From Streptomyces sp. MUM 178J (GTDB taxonomy: Bacteria > Actinomycetota > Actinomycetes > Streptomycetales > Streptomycetaceae), in assembly GCF_022414575.1 (NCBI RefSeq), contig NZ_JADWYQ010000046.1:1-49898 (forward strand): a stretch of DNA of 49,898 nucleotides, in the 5' to 3' direction. Shown here one piece after another: positions 24,735 to 34,957 of this stretch; the first letter of the stretch is position 1; each line of letters opens with the position of its first letter. Below the pieces are notes generated by a model. It searched no databases and had not been told where the DNA came from. It was given only the letters and a program-made list of their open reading frames with translations. The translations under genes and the position numbers were made by a program.

Positions 24735-26266
24735 TCGAACAGCCGGTCGGGGTCGTACCGCTGCTTCAGACGGGTCAGCCGGTCGAGAGCCGGGCCGTAG
24801 TACGCCTGCCGCCAGTCCTTCAACGAGGGGTCGGGGTAGTTCTGGTACGCAGCCCCCGACGCATACGGCCGCATCGCGGCATGCGTGTCGCCGAGCCAGG
24901 ACTGCTGCGCCGCCCCCGGAGTGCCCGCCCGCCAGGAGGCGATGTACTGGACGAGCACCCGTGAGCGGCGGTGTACGAAGGCCGTGGCCAGCGGGTCCAC
25001 CCGGTTGACCGCGCCGCCGAGCGCTGTGAGCAGCAGGCTGCCCGCTCCGCCGCCCTGCGCCGCGGTGATCCGGGTGAACGCCTCCGTCCTAGCGATCAGC
25101 GTGCGCAGCCCGGCGGGGGCGAGGTCGCGGTCGAAGAAGTCGGAGGCGGCGGAGTAGGTGTCGCGCCGAAGTGTTCCTTCGGGGCTGCGGCCGGGGGTGC
25201 CGCCCGGCAGCCTGCACTGGTCCTCGGTGAGCCCGAGGCAGCCGGCGTTCGCGAGCATCGCATCCTGGAAACTGCGGTTCCGGAAGGCGACGTTGGTCGC
25301 GGCCGCGCCCACCCGGTCGACGAGCCGGTCCACCTGGTTCTGCAACTCGCCCTCCGTGCCGAGGGACAGTGTGTTCACGGCGACCGTGGGGGTGACTCCG
25401 CCCGCGCCCGCCGACAGTTGCAGCGATGACCAGATCTCGTCCGGCTGGTCGGGGCCCCAGCGCTGCCAGGCGTCCAGCACGGCTTCGGCCCTGGACCAGG
25501 GCCAGGTCAGAAAGGCGGCGACGGTCGCGGGGGCCGGATGGGTGCGGAAGCGGAAGTGCGTCACCACGCCGAAGTTGCCGCCTCCCGCCCCGCGCAGCGC
25601 CCAGTACAGGTCCTTGTTCTCGTCCGCGTCCGCCGTCAGCACCCGGCCGTCGGCGGTGACGACGGTGGCCGACATGAGGCTGTCGCAGGTCAGCCCGTAC
25701 GCCCGGGAGACCACGCCGTGGCCGCCGCCGAGCGCGAGGCCGGAGATGCCGACCGTCGGGCAGGTGCCGCCGGGAATGGTGCGGCCGTGGCCGGCCAGGG
25801 AGTCATAGACGCCGATCAGTTTGGCCCCCGCTCCTACGGTTCCGTCCGCCGCCACCTCGTCGAGCGAGGAGACGTCGACGATGAGCCTGCCGTCGCCGGA
25901 GGACCAACCCCCGTAGGAGTGGCCGCCGTTGCGGATCGCCACGGGGACGGCGCGGGCGCGCGCGAACGCCAGGCACTCCCTGACGTCGTCCTCGCCCGCG
26001 ACATACGCCACGGCGGCCGGTTTCAGGCTGTCGAAGCGGGTGTTGTAGAGGAGACGGGCGGTCGGGAACTCGGCGTCGCCGGGGCGGATCAGTTCGCCGT
26101 CCAAGCCGCGGGCGAGCGCGTTCCAGTCGGCGGGCGCCGACGCCCCTGGGGTGCCGGTCGGCGGAGGGGTGCGGGCGGGGGTGGCGGTGGCCGTGCCGCC
26201 GGTGGTCGCGGTGCAGCCGGTCGCGGCGGCCGCCGCGGCGGCGATGAGAAGCGTACGCCGGTCCAT
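24716..26266 (-). CDS. FAD-linked oxidoreductase, berberine-bridge type, exported
   Basis: A 516-aa flavoprotein. The N-terminus MDRRTLLIAAAAAAATGC combines a twin-arginine-like RR with a lipobox, so it is probably a Tat-exported lipoprotein; a Thr/Pro linker follows. The FAD domain has RNGGHSYGGWS, where the His can bind flavin covalently, and GGTCPTVGISGLALGGGHG, where the Cys is the second attachment site of bicovalent BBE-type enzymes. The C-terminal YYGPALDRLTRLKQRYDPD is the BBE domain. It oxidises an unknown alcohol or sugar-like substrate. ATG 26266 is the only start giving a sensible signal. It is isolated: no obvious biosynthetic partner adjoins it. Confidence 0.93.
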   Translation of the reverse strand: MDRRTLLIAAAAAAATGCTATTGGTATATPARTPPPTGTPGASAPADWNALARGLDGELIRPGDAEFPTARLLYNTRFDSLKPAAVAYVAGEDDVRECLAFARARAVPVAIRNGGHSYGGWSSGDGRLIVDVSSLDEVAADGTVGAGAKLIGVYDSLAGHGRTIPGGTCPTVGISGLALGGGHGVVSRAYGLTCDSLMSATVVTADGRVLTADADENKDLYWALRGAGGGNFGVVTHFRFRTHPAPATVAAFLTWPWSRAEAVLDAWQRWGPDQPDEIWSSLQLSAGAGGVTPTVAVNTLSLGTEGELQNQVDRLVDRVGAAATNVAFRNRSFQDAMLANAGCLGLTEDQCRLPGGTPGRSPEGTLRRDTYSAASDFFDRDLAPAGLRTLIARTEAFTRITAAQGGGAGSLLLTALGGAVNRVDPLATAFVHRRSRVLVQYIASWRAGTPGAAQQSWLGDTHAAMRPYASGAAYQNYPDPSLKDWRQAYYGPALDRLTRLKQRYDPDRLFDFAQAL

Positions 26267-26281
26267 GGCGGCCTCCGGGGG

Positions 26282-26563
26282 TCAGGCGGGTGTCGGCGGG
26301 GGTGGCAGATGCAAGGTGACGTCGGCCCGGGCCCGCTCGCGCGAGCGCCGGGCTGGGCCGCGCCATCCGCAGGAGCAGTGGGCGTGGGCGAAGGAGCCGG
26401 TCTCCGTGGTCGTGGCGGAGTGCGTCGCGGCGTCGTCTCCGGCGACGTGACGAGGGTCGTGACGAGGGTCGTGTCGCGGATCGTGTCTCGGGTCGTGTCT
26501 CGGGTCGTCCGGCGGTGCGGGCGGCGCTGCCGGGAGATCGGTGCGGGGCGCTGGCTGAGGCAC
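26282..26563 (-). CDS. Small Cys/His protein with PRHD repeats
   Basis: A 93-aa protein. Residues about 20-39 are five copies of the tetrapeptide DPRH, encoded by 12-base repeats at 26444-26503. The C-terminal part, HAHCSCGWRGPARRSRERARADVTLHL, is of a type I have seen repeatedly in streptomycete hypothetical proteins, with a CxC plus flanking His that could bind a metal. Start is a GTG at 26563 with a poor ribosome-binding site. Its stop is 15 bases before the start of the FAD oxidoreductase, so it may be cotranscribed with it. Coding status is likely, function unknown. Confidence 0.6.
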   Translation of the reverse strand: MPQPAPRTDLPAAPPAPPDDPRHDPRHDPRHDPRHDPRHVAGDDAATHSATTTETGSFAHAHCSCGWRGPARRSRERARADVTLHLPPPPTPA

Positions 26564-26708
26564 GGTCCAACGGTACTCGGGCGCGCGCCCGCCGCACCCC
26601 GTCGACGCCGCGTGACGGCTTGCCCCGGGCCGTCGTTAAAGCGGGCGGGAGGGGTCTCGTACAGGAAAAGGCGGCAGACCGCGGCCGGGCGTTGGGGGTT
26701 GGCAGGCG

Positions 26709-27569
26709 ATGGCAGTGCAGCAGCACAGGCGCAGGGGCGGGGCGGACACCCGGGCGATCACCGCCGTGGCGGCTGCCGTCCTGGGCGCGGCGGCGGCCGT
26801 CGGCTGCTCCGGCGGCGCGGACACCGTCGCCGAGGGCGCGGCGCGCGGTGACCGGTCCCGTGACGGCTCCCCCGGCGAGGTGCGTGAGGCCGCGGACAAG
26901 CTCACCGGGGCGGGCAGCGCCCTGGCCCGTACGTCCATGGAGATGGCGTCGGGAGGCACCCGGCTCACCATCCGGGGCGAGGGCGGCTACGACTTCGTAC
27001 GGCGGATGGGCCGGCTGACCGTGGTGCTGCCCGAGGACCCCACGGGAGCGGAGGCGGGGCGCCCGGTCACCGAACTGCTCACGCCGGGTGCGCTGTATAT
27101 GAAGAACCGCGGCGCGGGCGTGCCCGCCGACAAGTGGGTCCGGGTCGACACTGCGACCCTGGAGGACGGCAACCTCGTCACGGGCGGGGCGACCGACCCG
27201 CTGGCGGCCGCCGAGCTGCTGCGCGGCGCGCGGGACATCGAGTACGTGGGCGAGGAGAAGCTGTCGGGCGCGACGGTGCGGCACTACCGCGGCACCACGG
27301 ACATCGCGCTGGCGGCCGAGGCCGCGGAGCCGCATGCGCGCGCCTCGCTCGCCGCGGCGGCGAAAGGGTTCGCCAATGACACGGTCCCGTTCGACGCGTA
27401 CGTGGACGAGAAGGGTCTGCTGCGCAAAGTGCGCCACCGGTTCAGCTTTGTCAACGAGGGGCGCACGGTGGATGTCACCTCGACGACCCTGCTCTATGAC
27501 TTCGGTTCCCCTGTCACGGTGCAACTGCCAGACAAAAAGGATATTTACTCAGGGAAGATCAGGGCTTAA
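26709..27569 (+). CDS. Secreted lipoprotein, LppX/LprG-like
   Basis: A 286-aa protein with a basic N-terminus (QQHRRRGGAD), a hydrophobic stretch and a lipobox AAVGC, so the mature protein is membrane-anchored outside the cell. The body has the pattern of the streptomycete LppX/LprG/'DUF1396-like' lipoproteins: LTPGALYMKNRG, KWVRVD, then GATVRHYRGTTDIAL and a C-terminal FDAYVDEKGLLRKVRHRFSF. These are thought to bind hydrophobic ligands. Start ATG 26709; the 145-base gap before it probably holds its promoter. No operon partner is evident. Confidence 0.85.
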   Translation: MAVQQHRRRGGADTRAITAVAAAVLGAAAAVGCSGGADTVAEGAARGDRSRDGSPGEVREAADKLTGAGSALARTSMEMASGGTRLTIRGEGGYDFVRRMGRLTVVLPEDPTGAEAGRPVTELLTPGALYMKNRGAGVPADKWVRVDTATLEDGNLVTGGATDPLAAAELLRGARDIEYVGEEKLSGATVRHYRGTTDIALAAEAAEPHARASLAAAAKGFANDTVPFDAYVDEKGLLRKVRHRFSFVNEGRTVDVTSTTLLYDFGSPVTVQLPDKKDIYSGKIRA

Positions 27570-27713
27570 ATGGTCCAGACGTGTCATGCGCCGCGCGTGT
27601 ATCTCTCCCTACCCTGGGAAACCGGCCGTTGGCACGTCAGCGGAGCAAGTGAGCAGCGTCGTACGCCGCACGAAGGCATGGTGGGAACGCACGGCAGGAA
27701 GAGGTGAGTGCAC

Positions 27714-27944
27714 GTGGCCCCGAGCAGCGCGACCGCAACCGCAACCGCGACCCTGACAGCAACCGTGACAGCAACCGCAACCGCGACCGTCCAGGACCAT
27801 GTGGCCCTCGCCGAGATCGAGCTGTGCGGTGAGCTGATGATCGCGGCGTCGGCCGCGGACGAGGAACGGCTCAGCCCCGACCGCATCGACGAGGTCCTGA
27901 AGGTGGCGGCCGAGCGCTCCGCGCTCCTCGCGGCCCTGGAGTGA
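27714..27944 (+). CDS. Small conserved-type hypothetical protein with Thr-Ala repeats
   Basis: A 76-aa protein. The N-terminal 30 residues are Thr/Ala/Val repeats (TATATATLTATVTATA) encoded by a hexamer-like run of ACCGCA units. The remainder, HVALAEIELCGELMIAASAADEERL and RIDEVLKVA, is the conserved-looking part and is predicted helical. GTG 27714 is chosen because GAGG is 9 bases upstream; the GTG at 27708 is too close to it. Many streptomycetes carry a similar short protein here, as I recall; its function is unknown. Confidence 0.7.
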   Translation: MAPSSATATATATLTATVTATATATVQDHVALAEIELCGELMIAASAADEERLSPDRIDEVLKVAAERSALLAALE

Positions 27945-27955
27945 CCCGGGCTGCC

Positions 27956-28041
27956 GGGCCCGGCGCGAGGACCGGCAAGGGGCCCGGGCAGTGCCCGGCA
28001 AGAGCCAGGCGGGGGCCCGGCGCGAGGACCGGCAAGGGGCC
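27956..28041. repeat. 29-bp direct repeat pair, 57-bp period
   Basis: GGGCCCGGCGCGAGGACCGG, extended to 29 bases, is present at 27956-27984 and identically at 28013-28041, in the gap between two convergent genes. Confidence 0.85.
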
Positions 28042-28046
28042 TGCAG

Positions 28047-28070
28047 GGGCCCGGGGTTCAGCCCGGGCCC
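28047..28070. terminator. Bidirectional hairpin between convergent genes
   Basis: GGGCCCGGG (28047-28055) and CCCGGGCCC (28062-28070) form a perfect 9-bp GC stem with a 6-base loop, four bases from the csoR stop and downstream of the 76-aa gene. It would serve both transcripts. Confidence 0.7.
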
Positions 28071-28074
28071 GTCG

Positions 28075-28512
28075 TCAGGTCCGCAGCAGACGGGCGATCG
28101 CCTTCGTCGCCTCCTCGACCTTCGCGTCGATCTCGTCCCCGCCCTTCAGTGCCGCATCCGCGACGCAGTGGCGCAGATGCTCCTCCAGGAGCTGGAGCGC
28201 GAAGGACTGCAGGGCCTTCGTCGACGCGGACACCTGGGTGAGTATGTCGATGCAGTAGACGTCCTCCTCGACCATCCGCTGGAGGCCGCGGATCTGGCCT
28301 TCGACCCGGCGAAGCCGCTTGAGGTGCTCGTCCTTCTGCTTGTGGTACCCGTGCACCGCGTGGTCGCCGTGCGCCGCGTCGTCGCCGTGCTCGGCGCGTT
28401 CGGCGCGTTCGGCGCGGTCCGTGCGGTCCGTGCGGGCGTCGTGTCCGGTGGCCTGGACGGGGCTGTCGGCTGGTTCGGTGACCGGGGGGCCGGCCGCCTT
28501 GGTGGTCGTCAT
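28075..28512 (-). CDS. csoR: CsoR-family copper-sensing repressor
   Basis: A 145-aa DUF156/CsoR protein: LKRLRRVEGQIRGLQRMVEEDVYC, then TQVSASTKALQSFALQLLEEHLRHCV. The Cu(I) ligands Cys (VYC), His and Cys (HLRHC, H-x3-C) are present, the pattern of true copper CsoR rather than FrmR or RcnR. The N-terminal 55 residues are rich in Asp, Arg and His with TDRAERAERAEH repeats, so extra metal contact there is possible. ATG 28512 has GGGAGG. In the absence of copper it should bind the operator 31 bases upstream of its start and repress itself. No copper exporter or chaperone is in the window. Confidence 0.93.
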   Translation of the reverse strand: MTTTKAAGPPVTEPADSPVQATGHDARTDRTDRAERAERAEHGDDAAHGDHAVHGYHKQKDEHLKRLRRVEGQIRGLQRMVEEDVYCIDILTQVSASTKALQSFALQLLEEHLRHCVADAALKGGDEIDAKVEEATKAIARLLRT

Positions 28513-28542
28513 CGCGTCCTCCCGTTGTCCGAAAGGGATCCG

Positions 28543-28559
28543 ATACCCCTCGTGGGTAT
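28543..28559. promoter_or_regulatory. Likely CsoR operator
   Basis: ATACCC (28543-28548), five bases CTCGT, then GGGTAT (28554-28559) is a perfect inverted repeat of the type described for Streptomyces CsoR operators (TACCC-N5-GGGTA). It sits 31 bases upstream of the csoR start, so it is expected to overlap its promoter. Confidence 0.78.
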
Positions 28560-28706
28560 ATCGTAACGAATCGTGCGAGAACGGGGCGGGCCCCCGTGCT
28601 GATCTCGGTGCCTGATGGGCGACACTGGGGACTTGCCGGTTACCCGTGGCCGGATGATGCGCCTAGCATCACCCTGACCCACCCCAAAGCACCCCGAGGA
28701 CCCCAC

Positions 28707-29327
28707 GTGCGTTTTCGTCTGACCCCCAGGGAGACGAGCTTCTACGACATGTTCGCCGCATCCGCGGACAACATCGTCACGGGCTCCAAGCTCCTGATGG
28801 AGATGCTCGGGGCGGACGCCTCCGCCCGGGCCGAGATCGCGGAACGGATGCGGGCAGCGGAGCACGCCGGGGACGACGCCACGCATGCGATCTTCCACCA
28901 GCTCAACTCCTCGTTCATCACGCCGTTCGACCGCGAGGACATCTACTCCCTCGCATCGTCGCTCGACGACATCATGGACTTCATGGAGGAGGCCGTCGAC
29001 CTCGTCGTCCTGTACCAGATCGAGGAGCTGCCCAAGGGCGTCGAGCAGCAGATCGAGGTCCTGGCGCGGGCGGCGGTGCTGACGGCGGAGGCCATGCCGC
29101 ATCTGCGGACGATGGACAACCTCACCGAATACTGGATCGAGGTCAACCGGCTGGAGAACCAGGCCGACCAGATTCACCGCAAGCTGCTGGCGCACCTCTT
29201 CAACGGCAAGTACGACGCCATCGAGGTCCTCAAGCTCAAGCAGATCGTGGATGTGCTGGAAGAGGCTGCGGACGCGTTCGAGCATGTCGCGAACACGGTG
29301 GAGACCATCGCGGTCAAGGAGTCCTGA
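28707..29327 (+). CDS. DUF47 (PhoU-like) phosphate transport accessory protein
   Basis: A 206-aa helical protein of the DUF47 family, structurally related to PhoU, encoded as usual just before a PiT transporter. Family marks: MRFRLTPRETSFYDMFAA, EHAGDDATHAIFHQLNSSFITPFDREDIY and DDIMDFMEEAVD. The DREDIY acidic cluster is a metal-binding part. GTG 28707 is chosen because GAGGA precedes it by six bases. The stop is six bases before pitH, so the two are cotranscribed. It likely controls or assists phosphate uptake by the transporter. Confidence 0.92.
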   Translation: MRFRLTPRETSFYDMFAASADNIVTGSKLLMEMLGADASARAEIAERMRAAEHAGDDATHAIFHQLNSSFITPFDREDIYSLASSLDDIMDFMEEAVDLVVLYQIEELPKGVEQQIEVLARAAVLTAEAMPHLRTMDNLTEYWIEVNRLENQADQIHRKLLAHLFNGKYDAIEVLKLKQIVDVLEEAADAFEHVANTVETIAVKES

Positions 29328-29333
29328 GTCCTA

Positions 29334-30335
<1,002 letters not shown>

Positions 30336-30516
30336 GCGGCCGCGTACGGCCGGCGGGCCCGGGTGCTGCTGGGGGTCCGGGGGTTGTCCCCCGGGGGGCG
30401 CAGTGTCACCATGCCGATGGCGGCGGTGGTCGCTGCGCTGGGCTATGGGCTGGTGTGGCCGGTGTCCGGCTGAGCGGCCGCGTACGGCCGACGGACCCGT
30501 GCAGACGTACAGGAAT

Positions 30517-30555
30517 GGGCCCGCCCCCTCAGGGAGTGAGGGGGCGGGCCCTTTG
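30517..30555. terminator. Strong bidirectional terminator between pitH and pstB
   Basis: GGGCCCGCCCCCTC (30517-30530) and GAGGGGGCGGGCCC (30538-30551) form a perfect 14-bp stem with a 7-base loop, followed by TTT. It stops both the pitH transcript and, from the other side, the pst operon. Confidence 0.9.
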
Positions 30556-30705
30556 TCGTCTTGCGGTGGCACCGCCATGCAGCACCGCGAGACGAGTACT
30601 TGAGGAGACCGGTGAGCCGGGGGGCCGGCGATGCGTCAGGGGTTGCCTGCCGCCGCCGTCAGCCGTCGCGTCCCCGGGCCCGCCTCGGTCCCGTGACCGG
30701 TTGAC

Positions 30706-31482
<777 letters not shown>

Positions 31483-31503
31483 TCAAATCACTTCCAGATG
31501 GCC

Positions 31504-32583
31504 TTAGCGGCCGGTCTTCGGGGCCTTCCAGCGGGCGATGCCGCGGGCCACCAGGTTGAGGAGCATGACGAAGGCGATCAGTACGAGGGCGCCGGCCCAG
31601 GCACGCGCGATGGAGGCGTCGGTGCCGACGGCGTACTGCTCGTACACATACAGCGGCAGGGACGCCTGAGCGCCTTCGAAGGGGTTCGGGTTGATCAGCT
31701 TGGTGCCGAAGACGAGCAGCAGCACGGGAGCCGTCTCACCGGTGATGCGGGCGACCGCGAGCATGACGCCCGTGGTGATGCCGCCGATCGCGGTGGGGAG
31801 CACCACCTTGAGGATAGTCCGCCACTTGGGGACGCCCAGTGCGAGCGACGCCTCGCGCAGCTCGTTCGGGACGAGCTTGAGCATCTCCTCGGTGGAGCGG
31901 ACCACGACCGGCATCATCAGGATGGCGAGCGCCAGCGAGCCGGCGAATCCGGAGGGCCCGAAGCCCAGCATCAGATTCCAGGTGGCGAGGATGAACAGAC
32001 CCGCGACGATCGACGGGATGCCCGTCATGACGTCGACGAAGAACGTGATGGCCTTGGCCAGCGTCCCGCCGCCGTACTCGACCAGGTAGATCGCGGTCAG
32101 CAGGCCGATCGGCGCGGCGATCAGGGCGGCGAGGGCGACCTGCTCGATGGTGCCGAGCAGCGCGTGGTAGAGACCGCCGCCGGGCGCGGCGTCGAGGACG
32201 CCGTTCATCGAGTGGGTGAGGAAGTACGGGTCGAGGACCTCGATGCCCTTGCTGATCGTGACCCAGGACAGGGAGAGCAGCGGGACGATCGCCAGGATGA
32301 AGGAGACCCAGATGACGCTGGTGGCCACCCGGTCCTTGGCCTGCCGGGCGCCCTCGACCCGGGTCGTGATCACGAAGCTGGCGAGTACGAAGATCATCGC
32401 CGCCAGCAGGCCCCACTGCACCTTGCTGTGCCAGCCGGCCGCGAGGCCGATGCCGCAGCCTGCGGCGATCGAGGCGACCGCGATGGCCGGCTGGGCCCAG
32501 CGGGGGAGACGGGCGTGCGAGAGGTGGTTGACGCGCTGGACGGCGGCCGGACGGCGTCGGTCCTGGATGGTCTGGCTCATCAT
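31504..32583 (-). CDS. pstA: Phosphate ABC transporter permease PstA
   Basis: A 359-aa permease with about eight hydrophobic helices, the BPD-type coupling motif around NELREASLALGVPKWRTILKVV (EAA loop), and VARITGETAPVLLLVFG typical of PstA. It is longer than E. coli PstA because of an extra N-terminal pair of helices (WAQPAIAVASIAAG and WGLLAAMIFVLASF), normal in actinobacteria. The start overlaps the pstC stop (ATGATGAG), so translation is coupled. Confidence 0.96.
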   Translation of the reverse strand: MMSQTIQDRRRPAAVQRVNHLSHARLPRWAQPAIAVASIAAGCGIGLAAGWHSKVQWGLLAAMIFVLASFVITTRVEGARQAKDRVATSVIWVSFILAIVPLLSLSWVTISKGIEVLDPYFLTHSMNGVLDAAPGGGLYHALLGTIEQVALAALIAAPIGLLTAIYLVEYGGGTLAKAITFFVDVMTGIPSIVAGLFILATWNLMLGFGPSGFAGSLALAILMMPVVVRSTEEMLKLVPNELREASLALGVPKWRTILKVVLPTAIGGITTGVMLAVARITGETAPVLLLVFGTKLINPNPFEGAQASLPLYVYEQYAVGTDASIARAWAGALVLIAFVMLLNLVARGIARWKAPKTGR

Positions 32584-33578
32584 GCGTTGGCCCCCGAGTA
32601 CTCCTTGCGGCGGGCGATGATCATTCGGGCCGCGCCATTGACCAGCAGCGTGATGACGAACAGGACCAGACCGGAGGCGATCAGGGCGTCGCGGCCGAAC
32701 TCGTCCGCCTCGTTGAACTTGGCGGCGATGTTCTGAGCGAACGTTCCGCCGCCCGGGTCGAGCAGATGCCCGGAGATCAGGAAACTCGGGGAGAGGACGA
32801 CCGCGACGGCCATGGTCTCGCCGAGCGCGCGGCCGAGGCCGAGCATGGAGGCGCTGATGATGCCGGAGCGGCCGAAGGGCAGCACCGACATGCGGATGAC
32901 CTCCCAGCGGGTGGCGCCGAGAGCCAGCGCGGCCTCCTCGTGCATCCTGGGCACCTGGAGGAAGACCTCACGGGTCACGTTGGTGATGATCGGCAGGATC
33001 ATGATCGCCAGCAGGATGCCGACGGTGAAGAGGTTGCGGGCGACGCCCGGGCTGGACTTGTCGAAGATGTACGTCCAGCCCATGTACTGGTCGAGCCACT
33101 TGTTGAGGCCGCCCAGATACGGGACGAGGAAGATCGCGCCCCAGAGGCCGTAGATGATCGACGGCACGGCGGCCAGCAGGTCGACGACGTACGCGAGCGG
33201 GGCGGCGAGCTTGCGCGGCGCGTAGTGCGAGATGAAAAGCGCGATGCCGACCGCGACCGGCACGGCGATCACCATGGCGATGATCGAGGAGACGACCGTG
33301 CCGAAGGCGAGGACGGCGATGCCGAAGACCGGCGGGTCGCCGGCCGGGTTCCACTCGAAGGTGGTGAAGAAGTTGCCCTCGTCCTTCGAGATCGCGAGGG
33401 CCGCGCGGTAGGTGAGGAAGGCCGCGATCGCGGCCATGATCACCAGCAGGGTGATGCCGGAGCCGCGGGAGAGGCCCAGGAACACCCGGTCGCCCGGGCG
33501 GACCTTGTTCTTGGTCTTGGTGGTCTCTATGGCCGGCCCCTTGGGGGGCGGCACTTCGCTGTGAGCAGTTGTTGCCAT
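32580..33578 (-). CDS. pstC: Phosphate ABC transporter permease PstC
   Basis: A 332-aa permease with six main helices and the EAA-loop RMHEEAALALGATRWEVIRM, plus GLGRALGETMAVAVVL typical of PstC. ATG 33578 is chosen because GGAG lies seven bases before it; a frame start 48 bases upstream is less likely. It follows pstS by 110 bases that contain a hairpin (33638-33677). Confidence 0.96.
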   Translation of the reverse strand: MATTAHSEVPPPKGPAIETTKTKNKVRPGDRVFLGLSRGSGITLLVIMAAIAAFLTYRAALAISKDEGNFFTTFEWNPAGDPPVFGIAVLAFGTVVSSIIAMVIAVPVAVGIALFISHYAPRKLAAPLAYVVDLLAAVPSIIYGLWGAIFLVPYLGGLNKWLDQYMGWTYIFDKSSPGVARNLFTVGILLAIMILPIITNVTREVFLQVPRMHEEAALALGATRWEVIRMSVLPFGRSGIISASMLGLGRALGETMAVAVVLSPSFLISGHLLDPGGGTFAQNIAAKFNEADEFGRDALIASGLVLFVITLLVNGAARMIIARRKEYSGANA

Positions 33579-33637
33579 CGGTTTTCTCCGGTCTGCGGAG
33601 CTGTGCGGCTCCTGGCGGCGGTGCACCGGATGCCGGA

Positions 33638-33677
33638 GCCGGCCGGTCCCTCACGGGTGTGCGAGGAACCGGCCGGC
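33638..33677 (-). terminator. Hairpin between pstS and pstC, likely attenuator or 3' stabiliser
   Basis: GCCGGCCGGTCCCTC (33638-33652) and GAGGAACCGGCCGGC (33663-33677) pair over 15 positions with one mismatch, in the only gap of the operon. No T-run follows. Such structures let pstS be made in excess over the membrane genes. Confidence 0.7.
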
Positions 33678-33688
33678 CCCGGTCGGGG

Positions 33689-34834
33689 TCAGGACAGGGT
33701 GGGGACGATCTCGCGGACCTTGGCCGCGATCTCCGTCGGCAGCGGGGCGTAGCCGGCGTCGGCGAGGACCTTCTGGCCCTCCTCGCTGACGGTGTAGTTC
33801 AGGAACGCCTTCAGCGTCGGCAGGGTCTCCGCCTTGTTGCCCTTGTCGCAGGGGATCTCGTAGGTGACCAGGATGATCGGGTAAGCACCCTCGGCCTTGG
33901 TGGCGTAGTCGAGCTCCAGGGCCAGGTCGTTGCCGGTGCCCTTGACCTTGGCGGCGGCGATGGCCTTGGAGGCGTTCTCCGTGGTGGCCTCGACGGGCGC
34001 GCCGGCGCCGGTGTCGATGCTCACGGTCGGGATGGACTGGGCGGTGGCGTAGGAGAGCTCGAAGTAGCCGATCGAGTTCTCGGCGCCCTTGACGGCCGCC
34101 GCGACGCCGGAGGAGCCGTTGGCCGCCTGGCCGCCGGGAGCCAGCCACGACTTCGACTTCGGGTCGTGCTTCCACTCGTTCGGGGCGGCCGTGCTGAGGT
34201 ACTTGTGCAGGTTCTGCGTGGTGCCGGACTCGTCCGAGCGGTGGAAGGCCTGGATCGCGGTGTCCGGGAGCTTCGCGTCCGGGTTGAGCTTCGCGATGGC
34301 CTCGTCGTTCCACTTGGTGATCTTCGAGTCGAAGATCTTGGCGAGGGTCGGGGCGTCGAGGACCAGGTTCTCCACGCCGGGCAGGTTGTAGCCGATGGCG
34401 ACGGGGCCGCCGACCATCGGGAGGTTGATGCCCTTGCCGTCCTTGCAGACCTTCTGGGACTCGGTGACCTCGTCCGGCTTCAGGGCGGAGTCGGAGCCTG
34501 CGAAGGTGACCTGGCCCTGGGTGAACTTGGTGATGCCGCCGCCGGAGCCGATCGCCTGGTAGTTGATCTCCACGCCGGAGCAGGCGGCCTGGAAGTTCTT
34601 CACCCACAGGTCCATGGCGTTCTTCTGGGCGCTGGAGCCCGCCGCGAGCAGCTGGCCCTTGGCGTCGCCACAGTCGATGTTCGACGCGGCCGTGGTCTTC
34701 TCGCCGCTGTTGCCGCCGGTGCCGCTGCCGCCGGTGTTGTCGTCCGAACCACACGCCGTGAGAACCAGGGCGCCGGAAACGGCGAGGGCGCCAAGCGCGG
34801 TCGCGCGAAGTCCGTTCTTGCGCTGAAGCTTCAC
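33689..34834 (-). CDS. pstS: Phosphate-binding lipoprotein PstS
   Basis: A 381-aa extracytoplasmic binding protein. Signal peptide with lipobox VLTAC, then a Gly/Ser/Asn linker. PstS features: INYQAIGSGGGITKF, FAGSDSALKP, and HRSDESGTTQNLHKYL, the loops that bind phosphate. It delivers phosphate to PstCA. Start is a GTG at 34834; the Shine-Dalgarno AAGGA is about 12 bases upstream, longer than usual. First gene of the operon, preceded by a four-unit PHO box. Confidence 0.97.
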   Translation of the reverse strand: MKLQRKNGLRATALGALAVSGALVLTACGSDDNTGGSGTGGNSGEKTTAASNIDCGDAKGQLLAAGSSAQKNAMDLWVKNFQAACSGVEINYQAIGSGGGITKFTQGQVTFAGSDSALKPDEVTESQKVCKDGKGINLPMVGGPVAIGYNLPGVENLVLDAPTLAKIFDSKITKWNDEAIAKLNPDAKLPDTAIQAFHRSDESGTTQNLHKYLSTAAPNEWKHDPKSKSWLAPGGQAANGSSGVAAAVKGAENSIGYFELSYATAQSIPTVSIDTGAGAPVEATTENASKAIAAAKVKGTGNDLALELDYATKAEGAYPIILVTYEIPCDKGNKAETLPTLKAFLNYTVSEEGQKVLADAGYAPLPTEIAAKVREIVPTLS

Positions 34835-34957
34835 TTTCGGGTGTTCCTTCCAGGAGCCGCCGTGACGCAGACCGATGTCGGAAACGTATGGCGGCGTGCG
34901 TCGGGGTTTGGTGGTGCCGCAGTGCGCTGGTCACCGTGTACGGCTGAAATTAGGCAG

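Noticed and set aside
26709..27569. Signal peptide by Tat for the lipoprotein
   Set aside because: The RRR in its N-terminus is not followed by the usual hydrophobic pair pattern; ordinary Sec lipoprotein is simpler.
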